A stretch of DNA of 12,547 bases from positions 1 through 12,547 of the forward strand of contig JALUQR010000097.1 of NCBI GenBank assembly GCA_027017505.1, read 5' to 3'. The notes beneath the pieces were generated by a model, which was not told the DNA's origin, ran no database searches, and saw nothing but the letters and a program-made list of their open reading frames with translations. Both the position numbers and the translations under genes were made by a program. The DNA is from a bacterium. GTDB lineage: Bacteria; Desulfobacterota; GWC2-55-46; DRQE01. Of this stretch, positions 5,969 to 12,372 are shown piece by piece. The first letter of the stretch is position 1; the number at the start of each line of letters is the position of its first letter.

Positions 5969-6779
5969 GCCCTGCCTCTTTCTTTACAAGCTCACCAAAG
6001 GCAGGATGAAACGGGCCTGCAACGATGGCTCTTACAAGTTCACCTGTGGGCTGTAGCCCCATCCTTATAACCCTTATGCCCTTCTCTGTAAAGAGCCTGT
6101 ATATGGTGGCACACACTTCTACCATCCTTTCAAGTGGCCAGGGGGTGTATCTGCCCTCTCTGAAGAGTCTTTCAAGTGGGGTGTCTTTTATGACCAGGGT
6201 GGGGTATATCCTTGCCATGCTGGGTTTGAGGGCTGTAACCCTGCGGGCTGTCTCAAGGATGGTCTCCACGGTATCTCCAGGAAGCCCTGGCATGATTTGC
6301 ACACCAACAGTGATATTGTGTGCCCTGAGCACCCTCACAGCGTTTACGGTGTCTGCCCTGGTGTGTCCCCGTTCTGAAAGCCTCAGAACCTCATCCACCA
6401 TTGATTGCACACCAAGCTCCACTGTTTCCACACCCATGGCACTGAGGAATTCCGCAGTAAAGCTATCCACACAGTCAGGCCTTGTGGAGATGCGAACAGA
6501 ATCCACAAGGCCCTTTTCAACAAGCCTTCTGGCACACTTAAGGTAGTCTTCCTGCAGGCTCTGTGGCAGGGCTGTAAATGTGCCTCCATAGAAGGCAAGC
6601 TCCCTTCTGCCTTCTGCTTTCCAGGTGGAAAGGTAGCGTTTTACGGTGTGCTCCACCTGTTCAACTGTGGGAAGACCCACCGCAGATGTAATCCTCTGCT
6701 GGTTACAGTAAATACACCTGTGGGGACACCCCGCAAGGGGTATGAACACCGGTATTATGAGCTGTTTCTTTCTGCCCAT
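5961..6779 (-). CDS. Elp3-like radical SAM protein
   Basis: This 272-residue enzyme has the 4Fe-4S/SAM motif C18-P-H-R-C22-I-Y-C25 near the N-terminus, then AFYGGTFTALP (62-72), the glycine-rich SAM-contact region, and the Elp3-type segments VELGVQSM (120-127), MPGLPGDT (163-170) and IYPTLVIKDTPLERLF (191-206). It ends with HPAFGELVKKEAGLI, which as I recall precedes a further stretch in many longer relatives, so the C-terminus may be short. No acetyltransferase domain follows, unlike true Elp3. It is the last gene of the mnmA-mtaB-rnc cluster, starting 4 bp after the rnc stop, and overlaps the tvp38 end by 8 bp. The reaction is unknown; its position suggests an RNA-related role, which is an inference. 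Confidence 0.9.
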   Translation of the reverse strand: MGRKKQLIIPVFIPLAGCPHRCIYCNQQRITSAVGLPTVEQVEHTVKRYLSTWKAEGRRELAFYGGTFTALPQSLQEDYLKCARRLVEKGLVDSVRISTRPDCVDSFTAEFLSAMGVETVELGVQSMVDEVLRLSERGHTRADTVNAVRVLRAHNITVGVQIMPGLPGDTVETILETARRVTALKPSMARIYPTLVIKDTPLERLFREGRYTPWPLERMVEVCATIYRLFTEKGIRVIRMGLQPTGELVRAIVAGPFHPAFGELVKKEAGLI

Positions 6780-6783
6780 TGGT

Positions 6784-7500
6784 CTAAAGCGTGTAGCCCT
6801 GTTTTTTCAGAACCTCTATGGCAGAGCGTGCGGAGAGCTGTTCAGCGGTCTTCTTTTTTCCTGCCCTTGCCCTGCCGAGCACCCTTCCCTTAAGCAGTAC
6901 CTCAACGGAGAAGACCTTCCTGTGTGATGGACCTTCTTCTTTCACCACCCTGTAGGTGGGTGCCTCCTTGAAGTGCTTCTGGGCTATCTCCTGCAGTATG
7001 GGCTTGAAGTCAAAGTAAAGCTCTCTTTCTGAATACATATCTATAAGGGGTGAGAAGAGCCTTTTTATGGTACGGTATACGGTTCTGTAACCCCTGTCAA
7101 TGTATATACCTGCAATAAGGGCCTCCAGTGTGTCTGCAAGTATGGCAGGGTTTTTTCTTCCACCTGCCTTTTCCTCGCCCCTGCCAAGCAGAAGCAGTTT
7201 GCCAAGGCCGAGCCCTTCGGAAAGCTCTGAGAGCACCTTGCGGTTGACCACCCGTGCCCGTATGTGTGTGAGTCTTCCCTCATCGAGCTGGGGAAATGCC
7301 CTGTAGAGCATGTCACTTATGATTGCAGAGAGTATGGCATCTCCCAGAAACTCAAGCCTCTCGTTGGATTCAAGCCCCTCCTCTTTCCTCTCGTTAGCAT
7401 AGGAACTGTGTATGAACACCCTTTCAAGCAGTGCCCTGTCCTTGAACTCAACCAGTAGCCTCTCTTCCAGTGCTTTCAAAAGCGAGTGTCTTTTCCTCAT
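6784..7500 (-). CDS. rnc: Ribonuclease III
   Basis: This 238-residue double-stranded-RNA endonuclease is used in rRNA and mRNA processing. The catalytic domain (about 1-155) holds SNERLEFLGDAIL (45-57) with E50 and D54, and ADTLEALIAGIYID (122-135) with D123 and E126. These match E. coli E41, D45, D114 and E117 at a constant offset of 9. A dsRNA-binding domain follows (about 164-233), ending in KKKTAEQLSARSAIEVLKK. The ATG at 7500 is preferred over an in-frame GTG at 7509 because AAAGG lies about 8 nt upstream of it and its N-terminus aligns with the family. The gene overlaps the mtaB 3' end by 53 bp and stops 4 bp before the radical SAM gene, so it is probably translationally coupled. Confidence 0.95.
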   Translation of the reverse strand: MRKRHSLLKALEERLLVEFKDRALLERVFIHSSYANERKEEGLESNERLEFLGDAILSAIISDMLYRAFPQLDEGRLTHIRARVVNRKVLSELSEGLGLGKLLLLGRGEEKAGGRKNPAILADTLEALIAGIYIDRGYRTVYRTIKRLFSPLIDMYSERELYFDFKPILQEIAQKHFKEAPTYRVVKEEGPSHRKVFSVEVLLKGRVLGRARAGKKKTAEQLSARSAIEVLKKQGYTL

Positions 7501-8797
7501 GGAGAACACCTTTCATCCCGTGGGGGTATGCATCTGTAAGCCTTATTTTTACTTCTTTTCCCATAAGGGTGTCATCGCCCTCAAAGAGGGTGGGTATGTA
7601 GTTCTCCGTTCTTCCACAGAGAAGCCCTGTTTTTCTATCCCTTGTGGACTCCACTATAACCCTCCTTACAGAGCCAGCGGATGCCCTGTAGAAGGCAAGC
7701 CTTTTCGCACTGTCAAGCTCCTTGAGCCTTTCCACCCTCTTTCTGACCACCTTTGGGGCCACCTGGCCTGGCAGTTCCACCGCAGGGGTTCCTGGCCGTT
7801 TTGAGTACGGGAATATGTGCATGTAGGATACGGGCAGTTCCTCAACGAGTCTCAGGGTGTTGAGAAACTCTCTGTCTCCCTCACCTGGAAAGCCCACCAT
7901 TATGTCCACCCCTATGGCAATGTCCTTTACCCTGTTGTAAAGGGATGTAACCTTTTTTCTGAAGAGCCCGGCGGTGTAGGGTCTGCGCATAAGGCGGAGT
8001 ATGTGGTCATCCCCGCTTTGAAGGGGTAGATGCAGGTGCGGGCATATTGTCCTTGCAGAGGAGAGAATCTCTATGAGCTCGTCTGTGAGTTCATCAGGGT
8101 CAAGGGAGCTTATCCTGAACCTTGCAGGATAGGCCCGTTCCTCTATGGTTTTTACAAGCCCTGTTATGTCTGTGGCTGGTGTGAGGTCAAGCCCGTAGCC
8201 ACCCAGGTGTATGCCAGTAAGAACGAACTCCCTTACACCCTGCTCTATGAGGGATTCTATCTCCTGGAGCACCTCCTCGGGTGGCAGACTCTTTGAGCTT
8301 CCCCTTGCCCTCGGGATTATGCAGTAAGAGCAGTTTCTGTTACAGCCGTCCTGCACCTTAAGGTTAACCCTTGTTCTGGCAGGGGGTGTTTTTATACGCA
8401 GTGAAAGCGGGGTGCCCTCTTTGAAGTTGCCCACAATCAGACGGCTCTCTGGGGTTCTGCCTGCCCTTATGCACTCTGCAATGCGTGTTTTATCAGGGTT
8501 GCCAACTATGTAGTCCACACAGCCCAGCTCCCTTATCCTTTCAGGATAGACCTGTGCATAACAGCCCGTAACGATTATCACAGAGTGGGGGTTTCTGCGC
8601 CTTATCCTGCGTATAAGCTGGCGTGCCTCGCTGTCCGTCTTGGATGTTACAGTACAGGTGTTTATTATATAGGCATCAGCCCCCTCGAGGGTGTCAACCC
8701 TTTCAAACCCCTGCTCTTTCAGCATCTCCTCAAGGGCTGTTGAGTCATACTGGTTTGCCCTGCATCCGAGGGTCTTAATTGCAAAGCTCTTTGGCAT
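7448..8797 (-). CDS. mtaB: tRNA t6A37 methylthiotransferase MtaB
   Basis: This 449-residue radical SAM enzyme converts t6A37 to ms2t6A37 in tRNA. The N-terminal UPF0004 domain binds one 4Fe-4S cluster through C12 (KTLGCRANQYD), C48 (INTCTV) and C79 (TGCYAQ). The central radical SAM domain has C152-N-R-N-C156-S-Y-C159 followed by IIPRARG. A C-terminal TRAM-like region (about 370-432) includes GRTENYIPTLFEG. The GCRANQ motif (MiaB and RimO differ here) and the domain order favour MtaB. The ATG at 8797 is chosen over an in-frame TTG at 8806 because AAAGGAG lies 10 nt upstream, too close to serve the TTG. The start overlaps the mnmA end by 23 bp and the end overlaps rnc by 53 bp. Confidence 0.94.
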   Translation of the reverse strand: MPKSFAIKTLGCRANQYDSTALEEMLKEQGFERVDTLEGADAYIINTCTVTSKTDSEARQLIRRIRRRNPHSVIIVTGCYAQVYPERIRELGCVDYIVGNPDKTRIAECIRAGRTPESRLIVGNFKEGTPLSLRIKTPPARTRVNLKVQDGCNRNCSYCIIPRARGSSKSLPPEEVLQEIESLIEQGVREFVLTGIHLGGYGLDLTPATDITGLVKTIEERAYPARFRISSLDPDELTDELIEILSSARTICPHLHLPLQSGDDHILRLMRRPYTAGLFRKKVTSLYNRVKDIAIGVDIMVGFPGEGDREFLNTLRLVEELPVSYMHIFPYSKRPGTPAVELPGQVAPKVVRKRVERLKELDSAKRLAFYRASAGSVRRVIVESTRDRKTGLLCGRTENYIPTLFEGDDTLMGKEVKIRLTDAYPHGMKGVLHEEKTLAFESTGREATG

Positions 8798-9890
8798 CCT
8801 GCTCAAACTCCTTTACCGCTCTTTCTATCCATCCACCGCCGATAACCTCATCACCCCTGTAGAATACCACCGCCTGCCCAGGGGTTACAGCCCTCTGCGG
8901 GGTGGAGAATCTGACGAGTGCGCTATCTCTTGCGTGTGGTGTAACGATGGCAGATACAGGGCTGTGGCGGTAGCGTATCCTGGCCTCCACCCTTATGGGT
9001 GTGTGTGGTGGTTCCATTATCCAGTTAATCTCCCTTGCGTAAAGCCCCTCTGAAAGAAGCTCGTCTTCTTTTCCCACAATGAGCTCGTTTTTTTCCCTGT
9101 CCATTGAGACCACATAGTATGGGCCCATACCGTTTCTTATGTTAAGCCCCCTTCGCTGGCCTATGGTGTATCTGAAAAGCCCTGTGTGATAGCCGAGAAG
9201 GTTTCCCTCTGTGTCCACTATTCTGCCCCTTTCCTGTGGTGCGTATTCTGCAAGGAGGTTGCGGTAGTTACGGTCCTCCACGAAGCATATCTCCTGGCTT
9301 TCTGCCTTTTCAGATACCTTAAGGCCTGCCTGTCTTGCCATACTTCTCACCTCTGCCTTTGTGAGCTCTCCCACTGGAAAGAGCACATGCGCCATTGTCT
9401 TCTGCGTGAGGCTGAAGAGAAAGTAGGACTGGTCTTTCCCCCTGTCCACACCCTTAAGAAGGTGGTATCTGCCCTGTGCATCCCTTCTTATCCTTGCGTA
9501 GTGGCCTGTTGCAATGTACTGTGCACCAAGTTCAAATGCCCTCTTTATGAGCACATTGAACTTTATCTCTGAATTGCACTTAACACACGGGTTCGGTGTT
9601 TCACCCCTGAGGTAGCTTTTAACGAAGTAGTCCACCACCTCTTTTGAGAACACCTCCTCCATGTTCAGCACATAGAAGGGTATACCTATGGTGTGTGCCA
9701 CCCTTCGGGCATCTGCCATGTCCTCTGGCGAGCAACAGCTACCCTGTGTTGCGGGCTGGTCTTCCTTTTCAGAGTAGTCCCACAGCTGCATGGATATGCC
9801 TATTACCTCATAGCCAGCCCTTTTCAGAAGAAGGGCTGCAACAGAGGAGTCCACACCACCGCTCATCGCTACAAGTACGCGTCCTTTCAT
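8775..9890 (-). CDS. mnmA: tRNA-specific 2-thiouridylase MnmA
   Basis: This 371-residue enzyme activates tRNA U34 with ATP and installs sulfur to form s2U34. The PP-loop SGGVDSSVA is at 10-18, the nucleophilic Cys102 in ETPNPCVKCN (97-106) and the second catalytic Cys202 in SQEICFV (198-204). TGHYAR (128-133), GKDQSYFLF (151-159) and a C-terminal beta-barrel around 205-371 follow. The ATG at 9890 starts the expected KGRVLVAMSGG segment. A longer frame to 9926 would put 12 residues in the intrinsic terminator hairpin and is rejected. The ribosome-binding site is weak. It follows iscU on the same strand with a terminator between; since IscS-derived sulfur feeds MnmA, read-through would make functional sense. 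No clear separate promoter is seen. Confidence 0.95.
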   Translation of the reverse strand: MKGRVLVAMSGGVDSSVAALLLKRAGYEVIGISMQLWDYSEKEDQPATQGSCCSPEDMADARRVAHTIGIPFYVLNMEEVFSKEVVDYFVKSYLRGETPNPCVKCNSEIKFNVLIKRAFELGAQYIATGHYARIRRDAQGRYHLLKGVDRGKDQSYFLFSLTQKTMAHVLFPVGELTKAEVRSMARQAGLKVSEKAESQEICFVEDRNYRNLLAEYAPQERGRIVDTEGNLLGYHTGLFRYTIGQRRGLNIRNGMGPYYVVSMDREKNELIVGKEDELLSEGLYAREINWIMEPPHTPIRVEARIRYRHSPVSAIVTPHARDSALVRFSTPQRAVTPGQAVVFYRGDEVIGGGWIERAVKEFEQDAKELCN

Positions 9891-9895
9891 GGTTC

Positions 9896-9925
9896 TTAAA
9901 AAGATGTGCGGGCAGGTAGCCCGCA
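9896..9925 (-). terminator. Rho-independent terminator after iscU
   Basis: Minus strand: a perfect 7-bp GC-rich stem TGCGGGC/GCCCGCA with a 5-nt loop (9907-9925), followed by CATCTTTTT. It ends the iscRSU transcript only 5 nt before the mnmA ATG, so transcription of mnmA and the genes after it would need read-through or an unseen promoter. Confidence 0.85.
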
Positions 9926-9962
9926 TTTGTTTTAAAGTTACAGGTCTTGTCAGGTGTTATAT

Positions 9963-10346
9963 CTACTGTTGTTTTTTTTCTTTAAGGCGTTTTTTGTAGT
10001 CCTCTATGGCTGCATGGAGGGCATCTGCTGCGAGGTTGGAGCAGTGCATCTTTACAGGGGGCAATCCGTCAAGAGCCTCTGCAACGGTCTTGTTGGTTAT
10101 CTTTTCTGCCTCATCAAGGGGCTTGCCCTTAACGAGCTCTGTAACCATACTGCTTGTTGCAATGGCTGCTCCACAGCCAAAGGTTTTAAACTTTATGTCC
10201 TTTATGACGCCATCTTCCACCTTTATGGTGAGCTTCATTATATCCCCGCAGGCAGGGTTGCCCACCATGCCAACGCCATTGGCATCTTCTATTTCACCCA
10301 CATTGCGTGGGTTTGTAAAGTGGTCCATAACCTTTTCGCTGTACAT
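9963..10346 (-). CDS. iscU: Fe-S cluster assembly scaffold IscU
   Basis: This 127-residue scaffold receives sulfur from IscS and builds 2Fe-2S/4Fe-4S clusters. The cluster ligands are Cys33 and Asp35 in NPACGD (30-35), Cys58 in FGCG (57-59), and His101 and Cys102 in KMHCSNL (99-105). LPPVK (95-99) is the motif recognised by the HscA chaperone in proteobacteria, although no hscA or hscB is in the window. The C-terminus is a Lys/Gln-rich tail without the extra domain of NifU. The ATG at 10346 has AAAGGAG 10 nt upstream and follows iscS by 25 bp. It is the last gene before a strong intrinsic terminator. Confidence 0.96.
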   Translation of the reverse strand: MYSEKVMDHFTNPRNVGEIEDANGVGMVGNPACGDIMKLTIKVEDGVIKDIKFKTFGCGAAIATSSMVTELVKGKPLDEAEKITNKTVAEALDGLPPVKMHCSNLAADALHAAIEDYKKRLKEKKQQ

Positions 10347-10371
10347 GGTATTGATTCTCCTTTTCTCTGTT

Positions 10372-11574
10372 TTATTTTTCTTCGATGGCCATGAACATGC
10401 CCTTCTTTTCGGCCTCGTTCCAAAGGGGAGACATACTGCGCATTCTTTCCACTATGGGTGGCATCTTTTCGAGAAGGTAGTCCACATCCTCTTCTGTGTT
10501 GAACCTGCCGAGGCTGAACCTTACGGAGCCGTGTGAGAGCGCTGGAGGTATGCCCATGGCAACGAGCACATGTGAGGGCTCAAGACTGCCGGATGTGCAG
10601 GCAGAGCCACTTGAGGCTGCTATACCCAGCATGTCAAGGTTCAGAAGGAGGGATTCACCCTCCACGAAGTCAAACCCCAGGTTTGTCGTGTTGGGTATTC
10701 TTTTTTCAGGATGTCCGTTAAGCCTTACATGGGGTATTCTTTCCATGAGTCCCTTTTCGAGTTTATCCCGCAGGTACTTTATGTGTGCCACCTCTTTGTC
10801 CATATCCCTCATTGCTATCTCGCACGCCTTGCCCAGGGCGACAATGCCTGCCACATTCTCTGTGCCTGCCCTGCGGTTTCTCTCGTGGTGTCCACCGTGG
10901 ATGAGGGGCACCACCCTTACACCCCTTCTTATATAGAGGGCACCAATACCCTTTGGTGCGTAAATCTTGTGGCCTGAAATGCTCAGAAGGTCACAGTTGA
11001 GCTTTGTAACATCAAGGGGCAGTTTTCCCGCAGCCTGCACAGCATCTGTGTGGAATGTTATACCCCTTTCACGGGCGATTTTGCCTATCTCCTCTATGGG
11101 GAAGATTACCCCTGTTTCGTTGTTTGCATACATTATGGTAATCAGTATGGTCTTTGGGGTTATACTCTCACGTAGCTCATCGAGACTGAGCATTCCGTTG
11201 GCATCGACACCCAGGTACGTGACATCGAACCCTTCCTTCTCGAGATACTTGCAGGTGTTCAGCACCGCCGGGTGTTCGACCTTTGTGGTTATTATGTGGT
11301 TTCCCTTTGAGCGTAGCGCATAGGCTATGCCCTTTATGGCAAGGTTATCACCCTCTGTGCCTGAGCTTGTGAATATTATCTCCAGGGGAGTGCAGTTGAG
11401 AAATGCTGCCACCTGCTCACGGGCATCCTCAACAGCCTTCCTTGGACCTCTACCTGCCCAGTGTATGCTCGAAGGATTCCCCCATTCATCCCTCAGATAG
11501 GGAAGCATCGCATCTAATACCTCTTCGTGTACAGGTGTTGTTGCATTGTGATCGAAATAGATCCTCTTCTCCAA
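10372..11574 (-). CDS. iscS: Cysteine desulfurase IscS/NifS
   Basis: This 400-residue PLP enzyme removes sulfur from L-cysteine for Fe-S cluster and thio-tRNA synthesis. Lys203 (SISGHKIYAPKG) is the PLP Schiff-base lysine. His101 (VEHPAVLNT) stacks on the cofactor, Asp177 and Gln180 (HTDAVQAAG) contact it, and Cys326 in SSGSACTSGSLEPSHVL is the mobile catalytic cysteine. The group-I loop length fits IscS/NifS rather than SufS. The start is TTG at 11574, directly before the family N-terminus IYFDHNATTP, with GGAGG 10 nt upstream; no ATG or GTG is better placed. It lies 42 bp after iscR and 25 bp before iscU. IscS versus NifS naming cannot be settled here, but the IscR/IscU context favours a general Isc role. 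Confidence 0.95.
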   Translation of the reverse strand: MEKRIYFDHNATTPVHEEVLDAMLPYLRDEWGNPSSIHWAGRGPRKAVEDAREQVAAFLNCTPLEIIFTSSGTEGDNLAIKGIAYALRSKGNHIITTKVEHPAVLNTCKYLEKEGFDVTYLGVDANGMLSLDELRESITPKTILITIMYANNETGVIFPIEEIGKIARERGITFHTDAVQAAGKLPLDVTKLNCDLLSISGHKIYAPKGIGALYIRRGVRVVPLIHGGHHERNRRAGTENVAGIVALGKACEIAMRDMDKEVAHIKYLRDKLEKGLMERIPHVRLNGHPEKRIPNTTNLGFDFVEGESLLLNLDMLGIAASSGSACTSGSLEPSHVLVAMGIPPALSHGSVRFSLGRFNTEEDVDYLLEKMPPIVERMRSMSPLWNEAEKKGMFMAIEEK

Positions 11575-11616
11575 GATAGACAGACCTCCTCGCCTATGGT
11601 TTTGATTACGCGTGGC

Positions 11617-12120
11617 TCAATCCAGTAGCCCCTGTTTACATCGTGAAGGAGACCTCCTGGGGCTTCTTCGCGATGCAGTGCCTTTTGGATGTGAACCCCT
11701 GTTGTCGAGAGCCTTTGCCTGGATGCTCAACTCCTCGATACTCACCGAGTTGAGAAACTCTCTTATCCTATCTGCAAGACCTTTCCACACACGCTGTGTT
11801 ATACATCTTTCTGCCCGTTCGCACCCCTTGGAGTTCTCATCCAGGCACGCAACAGGATTGAGTGGTTCCTCTACAACGGTTATGACCTCTCCAACGCTTA
11901 TATCAGACGAGGGCCTTGCAAGCACGTAACCTCCTCCAGGCCCACGCACACTCCTTACCACGTTACCCTTCCTCAGCTTTACAAATAGCTGCTCCAGATA
12001 AGAGAGCGATATACCCTCTTCCTCTGATATGTCCTTCAGGGTTACAGGGCCCTCTCCGCTGTGGCTTGCAAGGTTCACAAGGGCCCTCACAGCATATTGT
12101 CCCTTTGTCGATAGTCTCAT
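11617..12120 (-). CDS. iscR: Rrf2-family Fe-S regulator IscR
   Basis: This 167-residue transcription factor has an N-terminal winged helix (about 1-70, beginning MRLSTKGQYAVRALVNLA, with the recognition region ISLSYLEQLFVKLRKGN and wing RGPGGGYVLARP). A cluster loop follows with Cys92, Cys100 and Cys106, matching the three 2Fe-2S cysteines of IscR. The fourth ligand in E. coli, His107, falls in CLTH; here the sequence is CITQRVW, so Gln109 takes that place. The tail (about 137-167) is short, Arg/Ser-rich and of uncertain structure. It heads iscR-iscS-iscU, and its promoter carries a good IscR type-1-like site, pointing to autorepression by the cluster-bound form. No obvious ribosome-binding site is seen beyond GGTAGATGGG further upstream. 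Confidence 0.93.
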   Translation of the reverse strand: MRLSTKGQYAVRALVNLASHSGEGPVTLKDISEEEGISLSYLEQLFVKLRKGNVVRSVRGPGGGYVLARPSSDISVGEVITVVEEPLNPVACLDENSKGCERAERCITQRVWKGLADRIREFLNSVSIEELSIQAKALDNRGSHPKGTASRRSPRRSPSRCKQGLLD

Positions 12121-12155
12121 AAGGGGCTACCCATCTACCTGGAAGGAAAAAGTCC

Positions 12156-12193
12156 AGTATAAAAAATTTAATATACCTTATTAAATTTGTCAA
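12156..12193 (-). promoter_or_regulatory. iscR operon promoter region
   Basis: On the minus strand TTGACA (12188-12193) with a 17-nt spacer leads to TAAATT (12165-12170). Alternatively TTAATA (12179-12184), a 17-nt spacer and TATACT (12156-12161) fit. Both -35 boxes lie inside the IscR-like operator. The choice between them is open. Confidence 0.65.
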
Positions 12194-12197
12194 GTAT
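12173..12197 (-). promoter_or_regulatory. IscR type-1-like operator
   Basis: The minus-strand 25-mer has half-sites ATACTTGAC and ATAAGGTAT around a 7-nt AT-rich centre. Against the E. coli type-1 consensus (ATASYYGAC...GTCRRSTAT) I count 22 of 25 agreeing positions, with mismatches only in the inner part. It covers the TTGACA -35. A further perfect 9-bp inverted repeat, AAATTTAAT/ATTAAATTT, lies at 12164-12172 and 12180-12188, overlapping it. Confidence 0.65.
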
Positions 12198-12282
12198 TTG
12201 CTTCCCTCTCCTGGGAATAGGTATAGACATACTTACCACCCGGAGGGCAGTGGGGATGAAACAGGGGATGTAAAAAGGGTTG
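12198..12282. other. Unassigned spacer
   Basis: These 85 bp between the iscR operator and the transposase-side inverted repeat hold no convincing gene. A bulged hairpin is possible (CTCCTGGG at 12208-12215 against CCCGGAG at 12239-12245), but no function is evident. Confidence 0.4.
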
Positions 12283-12307
12283 AGGCTGTCTCTCTCACGT
12301 GTATATC
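12280..12307 (+). promoter_or_regulatory. Weak candidate transposase promoter
   Basis: Plus strand: TTGAGG (12280-12285), a 16-nt spacer and TATATC (12302-12307). The -35 overlaps the left inverted-repeat arm, and a transcript from here would lack that arm. Confidence 0.3.
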
Positions 12308-12372
12308 TTTAAGAGACTAAACATCAACTGGTCTCAAGGACCACTCAAACTACCAGGATGGAGAGACAGCCT
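12283..12372 (+). repeat. 12-bp inverted repeat flanking the transposase leader
   Basis: AGGCTGTCTCTC (12283-12294) and its perfect reverse complement GAGAGACAGCCT (12361-12372) enclose 66 nt. The right arm ends directly before the ATG and contains three of the four bases of the candidate ribosome-binding site GGAG (12360-12363). The left arm could be the terminal inverted repeat of an insertion sequence. The loop contains further short complementary pairs, CTGGT/ACCAG and GAGAC/GTCTC. Confidence 0.75.

Noticed and set aside
8798..8806. TTG start for mtaB
   Set aside because: The AAAGGAG is only about 2 nt before it; the ATG at 8797 is spaced correctly.
9891..9926. Upstream ATG at 9926 for mnmA
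   Set aside because: The added residues are encoded by the terminator stem, and the family N-terminus begins at 9890.
9954..10394. Plus-strand frame of 146 codons opposite iscU
   Set aside because: It is a shadow of the highly conserved iscU sequence; the composition is unlike a real protein.
12271..12294. Inverted repeat plus T-run as a minus-strand terminator
   Set aside because: The T-run is about 5-6 nt away from the stem and the loop is 66 nt; the IS-end explanation is simpler.
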